A stretch of DNA of 64,000 nucleotides, from the NCBI RefSeq assembly GCF_035989885.1, contig NZ_CP108518.1, positions 7,307,001-7,371,000 on the forward strand. Reading direction: 5' to 3'. The translations under genes were made by a program, and so were the position numbers. Positions 53,605 to 62,981 of the stretch are shown here, in pieces (the first letter of the stretch is position 1; each line of letters opens with the position of its first letter). The notes under the pieces are model-generated. The model was not told where the DNA came from. It searched no databases and worked only from the letters and a program-made list of their open reading frames with translations. This DNA is from Streptomyces sp. NBC_01232 (GTDB lineage Bacteria > Actinomycetota > Actinomycetes > Streptomycetales > Streptomycetaceae).

Positions 53605-54723
53605 GTGAACCCGTTCTTTACCCCGCGCTCCTCCACCGGGGCGGGCGAGAGGCGTTCCCGCCGCGGCCCGGGCAGAGCAGGAGCCCTTCTCGCCCTCGCC
53701 GTGCTTCTCCCTGCCTGCGGGATACACGCGGCAGACACGGCAGAGGAGTCCCCGGACGGCCGAGGAAGCTGGAGCATCGGCAAGTGGGCCCGCGAGGCGT
53801 CGCAGTTCACCAACCCTGTCATCGAGGGGTTGTGGAAGCCCGAGCGCATGCGCAGAGCAGGCGATCCCCGCAAGAACGTGGCCGGGAATCTCGCGGAGAC
53901 GCGGGGTGTGAGCGATCCCGAGCCGGCCCCCGTGGAGGCCAGGCCCGTGGCGGCGCCGTACCGCCGCAATGCGGCACCGGTGGGCAAGGTCTTCTTCGAC
54001 AGCCCGGACGGACCACAGACCTGCTCCGGCACCGTTGTGCAGGACCCCGCCCGTCCGGGCCGCTCCAACCTCGTGTGGACCGCGGGCCACTGCGTCCACG
54101 CCGGGCGTGAGGGCGGCTGGTTCCGCAACCTCGTTTTCGTGCCCTCGTTCAACGACAAGGCGCTTACGGCGAATGCGCTCGAGCGTGCCTCCGCGGGACA
54201 GATGGCGCCGTTCGGGACCTGGTGGGCCGACTGGGCTGCCACCTCCGACCAGTGGATCGACGATGGCACGTCCGAAGGCGGCAACGGAGCGGCGTTCGAC
54301 TTCGCCGTACTGCACGTCGTGCCCGCTCCCGGGTCTGGCGCCCGGTCACTGGAGGAGACCGTGGGCGCGGCGCTCCCGGTCGCCTTCAACGGCCCGCCGG
54401 TGCAGGACGTGAACCTCGTCGGCGCCTGGGGGTACCCGGCGGCACCGCCGTTCGATGGCGCCACGATGCACTCCTGTGCGGGCAAACCGGGCCGCCTGTC
54501 GCTCAAGGACCGCGAACCGACGCTGTACCGGGTGGGCTGCACCATGACGGGCGGCTCCTCCGGCGGCGGCTGGTTCGCGGTCGGTACGGACGGACGGACC
54601 GCTCTCGTGTCGAACACGTCCGTCGGCCCCGACCCGTCGGTCTGGCTGGCGGGCCCCTACCTCGGCGATACGGCCAAGGCCGTACTCGACAAGGTCAGTC
54701 TCAGGTTCGGGTCCCGCGGGTAG
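53605..54723 (+). CDS. Trypsin-like serine protease lipoprotein
   Basis: A 372-residue protein from GTG 53605 (GGAG upstream). A basic N-terminus and hydrophobic segment end in the lipobox LPAC (Cys38), so the enzyme is membrane-anchored outside. The catalytic triad of a chymotrypsin-fold protease is visible: His162 in WTAGHCVH, Asp232 in AFDFAVLHV, Ser319 in GGSSGGGW. About 100 residues of propeptide-like sequence precede the fold (RNAAPVGKVFF). Family resembles V8/glutamyl endopeptidase-like actinobacterial proteases. Substrates unknown. Confidence 0.8.
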   Translation: MNPFFTPRSSTGAGERRSRRGPGRAGALLALAVLLPACGIHAADTAEESPDGRGSWSIGKWAREASQFTNPVIEGLWKPERMRRAGDPRKNVAGNLAETRGVSDPEPAPVEARPVAAPYRRNAAPVGKVFFDSPDGPQTCSGTVVQDPARPGRSNLVWTAGHCVHAGREGGWFRNLVFVPSFNDKALTANALERASAGQMAPFGTWWADWAATSDQWIDDGTSEGGNGAAFDFAVLHVVPAPGSGARSLEETVGAALPVAFNGPPVQDVNLVGAWGYPAAPPFDGATMHSCAGKPGRLSLKDREPTLYRVGCTMTGGSSGGGWFAVGTDGRTALVSNTSVGPDPSVWLAGPYLGDTAKAVLDKVSLRFGSRG

Positions 54724-54894
54724 TGCTGTTGGATGGAACGCCGAGGACCCCCTGGGGCTGTTGGCGCAGGTCCGGAGGTCGGGCCGATTCTCCTGACCGC
54801 CGCGTACGAGGCTCATGAGCGGCGGCCTTGAGCGCCACGCGCGGCTGCCTTCGGCGGATGGACGGCGGCGTTCAGGCGGTTGCCGAGTGGGGGT

Positions 54895-55362
54895 TCAGCG
54901 GGGCGGGCCGACGATGGTGTTGCCGCGCAGTGCGGCGGCTTCGGCGAGCTTGTCCTTGGTGATCTCGAAGCCATCCGGGCGGGGGGTGGTGACGTCGCGT
55001 CCGGCGTGCCGGAACATCTCTTCCATGCCGCCCGGGGTGGCGATGACCAACAGGTCAGCGCGGTCGGAGGTGATGCGGTAGCCGTGGGGGATGTTGCGGG
55101 GCAGGTAGACGACGCCGCCTTCGGACAATTCGTGGCGTTCGTCGCCGACCCAGACCAGCGCTTCGCCTTCGAGGAGGAGGAAGACTTCGTCCTCGCGGGT
55201 GTGTAGATGGAACGGCGGGGCTTCGTCCTTGAGGACGTCGAATCGGCCGACGGTCAGCTGTCCTTCGGTGGCCTGGCTGTCGAGGAGGATCGTGAACAGT
55301 CCGCCGCCGATCCATTCCAGTGTCTGCTGATCGTCCCGTTGGGCGAGGTAGGGGATCGTCAT
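54895..55362 (-). CDS. Cupin-domain protein
   Basis: A 155-residue single cupin from ATG 55362 (AGGAG upstream). Motif 1 reads PPFHLHTREDEVFLLLEGE with the two His and Glu metal ligands; motif 2 is YLPRNIPHGYRI. It resembles quercetin 2,3-dioxygenase-like or regulatory cupins. It lies 163 bases beyond the esterase gene on the same strand and may belong to the MarR-controlled group, but that is not shown. Confidence 0.78.
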   Translation of the reverse strand: MTIPYLAQRDDQQTLEWIGGGLFTILLDSQATEGQLTVGRFDVLKDEAPPFHLHTREDEVFLLLEGEALVWVGDERHELSEGGVVYLPRNIPHGYRITSDRADLLVIATPGGMEEMFRHAGRDVTTPRPDGFEITKDKLAEAAALRGNTIVGPPR

Positions 55363-55525
55363 GGCGGTCTCCTGAGGGTCGGGCCGCAGGCCGCCGCACC
55401 GGTGGGGCGACCTGCGGCGTTGATGCGGGCGGGCTTGGGCCTGGGCGTCCGGCGAGGGCGTCAGGAACAGCGGTGGGTCCAGCGCCTTGGCAATGAGGGT
55501 CGGGGCTGGCGCCCGGGTCTCCGGC

Positions 55526-56485
55526 TCACAGGGAGCCGAGCGCGCGGACGCGGTCGGCTATGACGCGCCTGGCGGCGTCGGAGTTGAAGGCGATGCTTTC
55601 GAACTCGTGCGGCACGCCGGGGTGGAGGTGGAACTCGACGGGCACGCCGGCCTGGCTCAGGCGCAGGGCGTAGATGAGGTCTTCGTCACGGAAGATGTCG
55701 AGCTGGCCGACCTCGATGTAGGCGGGAGGGAGGCCGGCGGGGTCGGTGATCCGGGCGGGGGCGGCATGCGCGGGGACGTCCGCCCCGCCCGCCCGGTCGC
55801 CCAGGAGTGCTTCCCAGCCGGTGCGGTTGTCATCCCACGACCACAGCACGAACGGCGCGAGCTGCGGGTCGGGGGTCAGGTTGCGGTCGTCGAGCATCGG
55901 CATGACCAGGATCTGCCTGGCGATCGCCGGGCCCTGCCGGTCGCGGGCGAGGATGGACACCGCGGCGGCGATGCCGCCGCCGGCGCTGTCGCCGAACACC
56001 GCGATGCGGGCGGGGTCGACGCCCAGTTCGGTGGCGTGGTCGTGCAGCCAGATCAGGGCGGCATAGGCGTCCTCGACGGGGGCGGGGTGCGGGTGTTCGG
56101 GGGCGAGCCGGTAGTCGACCGCGAGGATCGGGGTGCCGCTGGCGGAGACGTAGCGGGAGATCGATCCGTCGAACAGGCCGATGTGGCCCAGGATCATGCC
56201 GCCGCCGTGGAGGTAGACCGCGGCCGGGCCCGGATCGTCGGCGGCCTTGTCCTTGCGGGTGTACCAGCGCAGATCGATCTGGGCGCCGTCGAAGGTGGTC
56301 AGGCGGTAGCCGGTGGAGGTGACGTCGTCGGGGGTGGGCTGGGCGGTGTCGGTGTGGCCGATGAGCCCTTCCAGCACGGCGCGGCGCGCGGCGACGTCGC
56401 CGACCGGCGGGGGCGTGGCGTCGGCCATCGCGGCGGCCATCGGGGCGAGCGCTTCGGCGACCTGCGGGTCGAAGGTAAAGGACAA
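55526..56485 (-). CDS. Hormone-sensitive-lipase-like esterase
   Basis: A 319-residue alpha/beta hydrolase. I choose the TTG at 56485 because AAGGAG lies eight bases upstream and the protein then starts SFTFDPQVAEALAPM; longer frames run into the oxidoreductase gene. Oxyanion HGGGMILG, nucleophile elbow GDSAGGGIAAAV, and the C-terminal HPGVPHEFESI with catalytic His define the HSL family. It follows the quinone oxidoreductase by 85 bases on the same strand and probably shares its MarR control. Cytoplasmic. Confidence 0.82.
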   Translation of the reverse strand: MSFTFDPQVAEALAPMAAAMADATPPPVGDVAARRAVLEGLIGHTDTAQPTPDDVTSTGYRLTTFDGAQIDLRWYTRKDKAADDPGPAAVYLHGGGMILGHIGLFDGSISRYVSASGTPILAVDYRLAPEHPHPAPVEDAYAALIWLHDHATELGVDPARIAVFGDSAGGGIAAAVSILARDRQGPAIARQILVMPMLDDRNLTPDPQLAPFVLWSWDDNRTGWEALLGDRAGGADVPAHAAPARITDPAGLPPAYIEVGQLDIFRDEDLIYALRLSQAGVPVEFHLHPGVPHEFESIAFNSDAARRVIADRVRALGSL

Positions 56486-56570
56486 GGTGACATCTCCTTG
56501 GAACGATCGGAAGTACACGGCGTGGAAGGCCGGTCGGCGAGCCGTCCGGGCCTGTGGCCGGGCGACGCGG

Positions 56571-57500
56571 TCAGAATGTGATGACGGTCTTGCCGGGCAG
56601 CCGGCCCTCGGCGGCCGCGGCGTGGACCGCGGGCAGGTCGGCCAGCGGGCGCCGGTCGGCGATGTGGATGTGCAGGTCACCGGAATCGACGAGGGCGACC
56701 AGCTCGGCGAGCAGGTCCGCGTCGCTGCGGGCGAACACCCGCGCCGTGCGCACCGCCCGTGCGGGGTCCGGGTCGGCGTCGGCGGTCGTGGACACCAGCA
56801 CGCCGGCATCGGCGACCAGGCCGACCAGCTCTGCGGTCTCGGCCGGTGAAGTCGTCACCAGATTGAGTACTACATCGAAGGTCCCCAGCCCGGCCTCGGC
56901 GAGGGTTGTGGCAGTGTGGTCGACGATCCGGGCGGCGCCGTAGCCGCGCATACGGTCGGCGTGGGACGGGCTCGCGGTCGCGGTCACCACGGCCCCGGCC
57001 CGCGCGGCGAGCTGGACCGCGTACCCGCCGACGGCTCCGCTCGCCCCGTTCACCAGCAAGGACTGGCCCGCGGCGAGCCCGGCGTTTTCGAACAACGCCT
57101 CCCACGCGGTCAGACCGACCGACGGCAGCGCCGCCGCGGCGGCCAGGTCGACCGCCTTGGGCGCCGCGGCCAGCACGTGCGCGGGGGCGACCACGTACTC
57201 GGCGGCCGCGCCGGGCATGTTCATCGGCAGGAAGCCGACCACCGCGTCGCCCACGGCGAACCGCTCGACGCCGTCGCCGAGCCCGGCGACCGTGCCGGCC
57301 ACGTCGATCCCCGGCACGTGGGGAAGGTCCAGCGGGAAGACCTCCTGCAGGTATCCCGCCCGGATCGCCGCGTCGACCGGGTTGAACGTGGTGCCGACCA
57401 CCTTCACCAGCACCTGCCCCGCGCCCGGCGCCGGACGGTCTACCCCCTCGACCCGCAGTACCTCGCTGCTGCCGTAGCGCTCGTAACGCACTGCCTTCAT
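56571..57500 (-). CDS. NADP-dependent quinone oxidoreductase (zinc-free MDR family)
   Basis: A 309-residue medium-chain dehydrogenase/reductase. N-terminal MKAVRYERYGSSEVLRVEG, TTFNPVDAAIRAGY, PGIDVAGTVAGLGDGVERF and the nucleotide motif LVNGASGAVGGYAVQLA are typical of quinone oxidoreductases; the Cys/His zinc ligands of alcohol dehydrogenases are absent. Likely detoxifies quinones or enones with NADPH. ATG 57500 (GGGAGG upstream) lies just inside a region carrying three identical palindromic operators shared with the divergent MarR gene. Confidence 0.85.
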   Translation of the reverse strand: MKAVRYERYGSSEVLRVEGVDRPAPGAGQVLVKVVGTTFNPVDAAIRAGYLQEVFPLDLPHVPGIDVAGTVAGLGDGVERFAVGDAVVGFLPMNMPGAAAEYVVAPAHVLAAAPKAVDLAAAAALPSVGLTAWEALFENAGLAAGQSLLVNGASGAVGGYAVQLAARAGAVVTATASPSHADRMRGYGAARIVDHTATTLAEAGLGTFDVVLNLVTTSPAETAELVGLVADAGVLVSTTADADPDPARAVRTARVFARSDADLLAELVALVDSGDLHIHIADRRPLADLPAVHAAAAEGRLPGKTVITF

Positions 57501-57516
57501 GACTGCCTCCCAAATT

Positions 57517-57532
57517 GCTTCGATGTCGAAGC
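57517..57532. promoter_or_regulatory. MarR operator site 1
   Basis: GCTTCGATGTCGAAGC, palindromic except for one central pair, 16 bp; 17 bases upstream of the quinone oxidoreductase ATG. Same motif at 57554 and 57615. Confidence 0.8.
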
Positions 57533-57553
57533 GACTACTGCCACTCTAAACAT

Positions 57554-57569
57554 GCTTCGATATCGAAGC
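57554..57569. promoter_or_regulatory. MarR operator site 2
   Basis: GCTTCGATATCGAAGC is a perfect 16-bp palindrome (18 bp with the flanking T and A), in the middle of the divergent promoter region. Confidence 0.85.
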
Positions 57570-57614
57570 AATACCTTCGATTGGCGTGACGTGCGCCACT
57601 CGATTCAGGGATAC

Positions 57615-57630
57615 GCTTCGATGTCGAAGT
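57615..57630. promoter_or_regulatory. MarR operator site 3
   Basis: GCTTCGATGTCGAAGT, 16 bases upstream of the marR ATG (57646), so it can block the regulator's own transcription or translation start. Confidence 0.8.
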
Positions 57631-57645
57631 ACTTATGATGGGCGG

Positions 57646-58182
57646 ATGACCCCCGACAACACCCCGGACACCGGCGCGCTCCGGCCCGAGCAGCTCGGGA
57701 CGTACTTCGCGCTCATGGAGGCCGTGAGCCTGCTCCAACGTGCCGTCGAGCAGCAGCTCCAAACGGAAGGCGACCTCAGCTACGTCCAGTTCCAGCTGCT
57801 CGCGCGCCTCGCCGACGCCGGCAGACCGCTGACCATGACCGAGCTCGCGGACGGTGTCGTCTACAGCCGCTCCGGGCTCACCCACCAGGCCGGACTCCTG
57901 GAGAAAGCCGGCCTGATCACCCGCAAGCCTTCCTCCCACGATCAGCGCGCCATGATGGTCACCCTCACAGAGGAGGGCCTCGCCAGGGTCGGCCGCGTTC
58001 TGCCCGGCCACATCGACGTCACCCGGCGCCTGCTCTTCGCCTCGCTCAGCGACGACGATGTCGACGCGCTCGGCGGCATCATGACCCGGGTCCGCGACCA
58101 CATGCGCCAACAACCGGACAGCACCGCCCGCGGCCGACGCACCGCGCCGAAACACCTCCGGGGCGCGGTCCCGTCCGAGTAG
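57646..58182 (+). CDS. MarR-family regulator
   Basis: A 178-residue regulator from ATG 57646. The winged helix reads LTMTELADGVVYSRSGLTHQ, AGLLEKAGLITRKPSSHDQR and the wing RAMMVTLTEEG. Flanking helices form the dimer. It diverges from the quinone oxidoreductase, and three copies of a GCTTCGATRTCGAAGC palindrome lie between the two starts, so it almost certainly represses both. The inducer is probably an electrophile or phenolic compound. Confidence 0.9.
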   Translation: MTPDNTPDTGALRPEQLGTYFALMEAVSLLQRAVEQQLQTEGDLSYVQFQLLARLADAGRPLTMTELADGVVYSRSGLTHQAGLLEKAGLITRKPSSHDQRAMMVTLTEEGLARVGRVLPGHIDVTRRLLFASLSDDDVDALGGIMTRVRDHMRQQPDSTARGRRTAPKHLRGAVPSE

Positions 58183-58243
58183 CCCGCCCTCGCGCCCGGG
58201 ACGCCGCCTGCCGGGAAGGGGGCGGCATACCGGGTTCGACTGC

Positions 58244-59698
58244 TCAGCCGCGGAAGACCGACGAGGCGGAGCCGCCTTGCTGATCGTCGCGCACCGTGGC
58301 GAGGATCTCCTCCCGGTCCGGACCCGGCGCGCTGTAGCGGGGGGCCGTTGCCGAGAGCGTGATGACCCGCTCCACGAGGCCACTCTTCATGAAGGCCTCG
58401 TCCGCGGACGCCAGCATCGAACCGACGTCACCCATGGCGCGCAGGATCTCAGGGTCGTTCAAGAGGACGGAGTCCACGGCTGTGCGCAGCGCCCAGCCCG
58501 GATCGTCCGTCTCGTAGTGCTCGCCGCGTACCTCGGCATCGATCTCCGCGATGCGGTGCCGGCTCCAATGGGCGTCCTCCTCCCACATGGCCCCGCACTC
58601 GTCGTCGATCTCACGGCTGACGCGCAGGGCTAGCTCTACGGCATCGGACGTGCCGAGCAGGCGCAGCACGTCACGCAGCAGTGCCGCGTGGCGCAGCCCG
58701 GTCGTCATGCCCATACCGAACTGCGGGTTGGTCGTCATCCGCGCGTCCCCGATCGCCACGATGCCCGTGGCGATCGGCTGTCCGTCGACGACCAGGCCAC
58801 GTCGGGTGTTGTGGGTCCCGCCCATGACATGGACGTCGGTCAACGGGATGCCGTGGTTCCAATGGGCGGCCTGGGGGTAGAGCGCAAGCACGCGGTTCCA
58901 CACCTCCACGCGACTCAACGGACGGAGCTCTTGATCCCGGTCCGAGGTGACCAGCGTCGTCGACCAGGTGTCGCCGTCTCCCGGCGCGGTGACGACGGAA
59001 ATGCTGTTGTGGTGGGAGAGGGGCCAGGGCCTGGGGGCCGGCACCCCCCTCTCATCGGCGCGGAAGTAGCGCGTGTAGTAGCGGAAGCCCGCTTCCTCGC
59101 GGACGACTTCGGGATCGACACCCACCTGCGCGAGCAGGTCGGGCACCTCCGTCCGCCGCCCGGAGGCATCGACGACGAGGTCTGCCTCGATGCGCACTCC
59201 GGATTCGGTCATGACGCCGACGATGTGCGGGCGGCCGGACGTCCGGGACTCTCCGACGAGCAAGGACGCCACCCGGGTCCCGCCGAGGATGCGCACTCCA
59301 GGCGTATCGGTGGCGGTGGCGAGGAGCGCGGCCTCAAGGACCGGGCGCCGGGCAGTGACGGTCTCGAAGCGCTCGTCCCCCGCCTGCCGGGGGCCGGCAC
59401 CTGCCACGCTCCAGGCACCGGAGATCATGTTGTACGTGTTGCCGCCCGCCTCGCGTATGCGGTCGACGGCGGCCGGCAGCTCCTTTTCCAGGAGGAGGAG
59501 GCCGGCCGGCATGAGGATGTGCGTGTGCCCGAACTGCTTGACGCCGGGCCGATGCCAGTCGCCGCCAACCGTTGCCTCGACCGTTCGCGCGGCGGTGGGG
59601 TCGCGGTCGAGCACGGTGACGACGTGTCCGTCTGCGGCGAGAAGCATCGAGGCGGTCAGGCCTACGGGTCCTGAGCCGATGATTACCACGTTGGCCAC
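58244..59698 (-). CDS. FAD-dependent oxidoreductase/monooxygenase (B)
   Basis: A 484-residue flavoprotein from GTG 59698 (AAGGAG six bases upstream). NVVIIGSGPVGLTASMLLAA is the FAD-binding fold, LVVDASGRRTEVPD the middle motif and AIGDARMTTNPQFGMGMTTG the third. Resembles the halogenase/monooxygenase-like FAD enzymes of Streptomyces, but no WxWxIP halogenase motif is seen. Homologous to the enzyme at 49199-50491 (shared GRPHI-x-GV block). It shares a direction with, and lies beyond, the SARP/BTAD regulator. Substrate unknown. Confidence 0.78.
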   Translation of the reverse strand: MANVVIIGSGPVGLTASMLLAADGHVVTVLDRDPTAARTVEATVGGDWHRPGVKQFGHTHILMPAGLLLLEKELPAAVDRIREAGGNTYNMISGAWSVAGAGPRQAGDERFETVTARRPVLEAALLATATDTPGVRILGGTRVASLLVGESRTSGRPHIVGVMTESGVRIEADLVVDASGRRTEVPDLLAQVGVDPEVVREEAGFRYYTRYFRADERGVPAPRPWPLSHHNSISVVTAPGDGDTWSTTLVTSDRDQELRPLSRVEVWNRVLALYPQAAHWNHGIPLTDVHVMGGTHNTRRGLVVDGQPIATGIVAIGDARMTTNPQFGMGMTTGLRHAALLRDVLRLLGTSDAVELALRVSREIDDECGAMWEEDAHWSRHRIAEIDAEVRGEHYETDDPGWALRTAVDSVLLNDPEILRAMGDVGSMLASADEAFMKSGLVERVITLSATAPRYSAPGPDREEILATVRDDQQGGSASSVFRG

Positions 59699-59803
59699 GG
59701 GAACTCCTTGCGTTGGGGAATATGCCCCACCCTCCGCCGGAGAACTGCTCACCTACCAGCCCGCTTTACTGCTCAGTTGGCGCGGCGGGCCCGACGCAGG
59801 TCA

Positions 59804-61789
59804 TCACGTCTTCTGGAGCGCGGCGGCGAGCTCGCTGAGGTACCCCGCGACGGGGCCGCTGGTGAGCAGACCGCTGCCGGCGCCGGCGAGCTCCGCCCCG
59901 GCCGGCGAGAGCGCGGTGTGAGCGCGTTCCATCGTGGCCCGGTCCGACACGGCAAGCGCGGCTCGCGCCACCACGGACCACAGAGCCTCGAACAGCAGGC
60001 CGGGGGGAGGATCCGGGAGTCTCCGCAGCACCACTGCGGCCTCGTCACGGAGGCCTTGGGCGACCAGGAGCAGGGGAGCCACCCACGGCTCGTGCGGCCC
60101 CCAGTCGGCCCGTGCGTCGATCTGCGCGTACTGCGCCTCCAGCGCGCTCTGCCCGTGCCGCATCCGCAAGCACAGCAGGGCCAGTGGCAGAAGCCCGTGT
60201 TCCATGCCGGGCATGCCGACGCCGTGGAGCCGGGCCGCGGCCTCGCGAAAGGCGGCTTCTGCCTCTGCCGCCGGCCCGGTCTCCGCGCGTCGCAGCGACC
60301 CGTACCAGTGGGTGAACACTCCCGCCAGCGGCAGCTCGTTCCGCTCGGCCAGGCGGTCCACCGCGGTCGCATGCCGGTCCGCTCCCGGGAAGTCGGCCAG
60401 GGCGCTGCGCGCCTGGAGGCGGATGAGGTGCCCGAGCACCTCGTACGTGACCATCCCGTGCCTCGCGGCCAGGGTGATCAGCTCAGCGCCGATCCTGTCG
60501 CGGCGCGGAGACAGGCCCGCCCGGTAGAAGGTCTGCATGAATACGCCGTTGAGCGCGAACGCAAGGAGGGCGGGGTCGTCCAGGTCGCGGGCGATCTGCT
60601 CGGCCTGCCGGGCCGCCTGCAGCCCGCGCGCCGAAACGCTCGCACGTGACTCCAGGGCGATCGTGGCCAGCAGCCGGGCACGTGCCACGTCGTGACCGCC
60701 CGGTCGAACAGTCTTCAAGGTGCGCTCTGCCGCTGCCACGACGTCCGCCGCATGCCGGGGGTCGTCCACCCGCGTCCAGATCGCCGGAACGTCGTAGGCG
60801 CCGATCACGCGCGCGGTCAGGTCCGGGTCCCCCAGCTCTTCGGCCGCCACGATCACGGCCGAGCGGTGCCGACGGGCCACCTCCAGGCCTCCGCCACCCG
60901 TCACCGCGAGATTGCGCAGCAGGCCGACGGTCGATTCCAGGCGTGCCCGGGCGCCGGATGCCAGCGTGCGGTCGTAGGCGGCCGATGCCTCCGCCCACAC
61001 GGTGTCCGCCGAAGAAATCGGCCCGGGAGCCCGGTCGAGGTGGAGTTCCTGGGCAAGGATGTCCGCCTCCAGGCGGCGCAGTCCCGGGCCGGGATCCACC
61101 CCCAGTTGCTCGACCAGCAGCTTTCGAGCACGGCGTAGCACGGCGAGCGCGTCGCCCTGGCGGCCCGTGCGGTACAGCGCGAGTGCCAGGAGCCGCCATG
61201 CGTCCTCGCGCCAGGGGTGCTCGGCCACGTGCGCGTCCAGATCCGGAATCGCGTCCGCGCCACGACCGAGGGTCAGGCGGACCTCCGCCTGGCACTCCAG
61301 GGCGTGCAGCCTCAGCTCGCCGAGGCGGGAACGCTCGGTGCGGGCCCAGGCCTCTTCGGGGAAATCCGCCAGGGCCGGACCCCGCCAGTAGCCCAGAGCC
61401 TCCGCGAGTCGGTCGAGGGCCTGCTGCGGCGGCAGGGTGCGCGCGGCGGCGACCGCCTGCTCGAAACACCAGCTGTCGACGGAGCCGCGCTCGACGCGCA
61501 GCGCATAGCCGGGACCCTCGGTGACCAGGAGGCGAGCCGGAGTGCGGGGCCGCCGCTCTGGTTCCAGGGCTCGCCGCAGCGCGGAGACGAATGTACGGAC
61601 AGCACCGATCGCGTCCGCGGGAGGTACCTCCCACAGATCCGCCACCAGGCGGGTGACGGGGACGACCCGGCCCCTGGCGACGATCAGCCGGGCCAGTACG
61701 GCGCGGTGCCGAGGGCCCTTCAAGGCGATCGGTCCCCCTTCGTCGTCCCAGGCCGTCACCGGCCCGAGTATCCCGAATGTGACGTTCAC
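59804..61789 (-). CDS. SARP/BTAD regulator with C-terminal TPR-like domain
   Basis: A 661-residue regulator from GTG 61789. The winged-helix DNA-binding domain (FGILGPVTAWDDEGGPIAL, RHRAVLARLIVARGRVVPVT) and BTAD (SWCFEQAVAAARTLPPQQAL to HPWREDAWRLLALALY) occupy residues 1-245. The remaining 400 residues are helical TPR-like repeats. No NB-ARC ATPase lies between, unlike AfsR. It probably activates neighbouring genes, such as FAD enzyme B 105 bases beyond or the divergent hydrolase, in response to an unknown signal. Confidence 0.85.
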   Translation of the reverse strand: MNVTFGILGPVTAWDDEGGPIALKGPRHRAVLARLIVARGRVVPVTRLVADLWEVPPADAIGAVRTFVSALRRALEPERRPRTPARLLVTEGPGYALRVERGSVDSWCFEQAVAAARTLPPQQALDRLAEALGYWRGPALADFPEEAWARTERSRLGELRLHALECQAEVRLTLGRGADAIPDLDAHVAEHPWREDAWRLLALALYRTGRQGDALAVLRRARKLLVEQLGVDPGPGLRRLEADILAQELHLDRAPGPISSADTVWAEASAAYDRTLASGARARLESTVGLLRNLAVTGGGGLEVARRHRSAVIVAAEELGDPDLTARVIGAYDVPAIWTRVDDPRHAADVVAAAERTLKTVRPGGHDVARARLLATIALESRASVSARGLQAARQAEQIARDLDDPALLAFALNGVFMQTFYRAGLSPRRDRIGAELITLAARHGMVTYEVLGHLIRLQARSALADFPGADRHATAVDRLAERNELPLAGVFTHWYGSLRRAETGPAAEAEAAFREAAARLHGVGMPGMEHGLLPLALLCLRMRHGQSALEAQYAQIDARADWGPHEPWVAPLLLVAQGLRDEAAVVLRRLPDPPPGLLFEALWSVVARAALAVSDRATMERAHTALSPAGAELAGAGSGLLTSGPVAGYLSELAAALQKT

Positions 61790-61903
61790 ACCTGGCCGCC
61801 TTCCCGCTCGCCCTCAGGTGCCAAGTTATAGGTCGCTCATTCGATGCTCATCCGCGGCCTCCAGGGTGGAGACACCAGCCCGCCCACGGAGAGAAGCCGA
61901 CTC

Positions 61904-62782
61904 ATGGCCCCTACCACCAGCACGTTCGAGTACCAGCGGATCGAGGTCGCCGACGGGGTGTCCCTGAACGCGGCCGTCGTCGGCTCGGGGACCCCCATCG
62001 TGCTGCTGCACGGTTTCCCGCAGACCCATCTGATGTGGCGGCACGTGGCCGCCGATCTCGCGCACGACCACACCGTGATCTGCCCCGATCTGCGGGGCTA
62101 CGGCGACAGCGACAAGCCCGTCGAGACCGACGGCACCGTCTACGCCAAGCGCACCATGGCAGCCGACGTCGTGGCCCTGGCCGGCGCCCTCGGACACGAC
62201 CGGTTCGCGTTGGCCGGGCACGACCGCGGCGCCCTGGTGGCCTTCCGCGCCGGACTCGACCACCCGGACAGGATCACTCACCTCGCCAGTCTGGACGTGC
62301 TGCCCACCCTGGACATGTGGGAGGTGCTGCACGGTGTCGGCGCGGCGGTCGGCTTCCACCTCTACCTGATGGCCCAGCCGCCCGGCCTGCCCGAGCAGAT
62401 GATCGCCGCGAGCCCGGACGTCTTCTTCGGCCACTTCCTCGACATCTGGACCAACGGCCCGCAGGCGATTCCCGCTGACGTCCGCACCGCGTACCTGGAT
62501 GCCTGCCGGGGCGCGGTGCCCTCGATCGTCGCCGACTACCGCGCGTCCGCCGGTATCGACATCGAGCACGACAAGGCGGACCGTGCTGCCGGGAACCAGT
62601 TGAAGATGCCGGTCACCGTGCTCCAGCAGGACTGGGGCGCGTTCCTCGGCTTCGACGCGGCTGCCCTGTGGGGCTCCTGGGCGTCCGACCTGGAGCACAG
62701 GACGGTCACCTCTGGCCACTTCATGGCCGAGGAGAAGCCCTCCGAGATCGCCGAGGCGCTCCGGACTCTCCTCAGTCGCTGA
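61904..62782 (+). CDS. Alpha/beta hydrolase, fluoroacetate dehalogenase-like
   Basis: A 292-residue enzyme from ATG 61904 (CGGAGAGAAG upstream). HGFPQTHLMWRHVAADLA, DLRGYGDSDKP, the nucleophile elbow AGHDRGALVAFR (Asp nucleophile followed by Arg) and a C-terminal TSGHFMAEEKP with the His match haloacetate dehalogenases and related Asp-type hydrolases. It cleaves C-halogen or epoxide bonds in the family; the substrate here is unknown. Divergent from the SARP/BTAD regulator across 114 bases. Confidence 0.8.
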   Translation: MAPTTSTFEYQRIEVADGVSLNAAVVGSGTPIVLLHGFPQTHLMWRHVAADLAHDHTVICPDLRGYGDSDKPVETDGTVYAKRTMAADVVALAGALGHDRFALAGHDRGALVAFRAGLDHPDRITHLASLDVLPTLDMWEVLHGVGAAVGFHLYLMAQPPGLPEQMIAASPDVFFGHFLDIWTNGPQAIPADVRTAYLDACRGAVPSIVADYRASAGIDIEHDKADRAAGNQLKMPVTVLQQDWGAFLGFDAAALWGSWASDLEHRTVTSGHFMAEEKPSEIAEALRTLLSR

Positions 62783-62981
62783 ACGACCGGGTGCGCTGAG
62801 CAGACTCCGTCGGCCTTGGCCCAGCAGATCCTCTTCCGGGCCGGCGGGCGATCGGGATGTTGCCGGCGAATCCGGCTTCCGGGCCTTGAACCGATCTGCG
62901 CGGTGCCCGTTGTCCATGAACGGAGGCAGGCACGCGAGTTCTTGCCGCCCAGGTAAATCAAGCACGAGCACTGGAGAGTTC

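Noticed and set aside
53346..54617. A 423-codon minus-strand frame opposite the protease
   Set aside because: The plus strand encodes a complete catalytic triad and lipobox; the opposite frame has no recognisable features.
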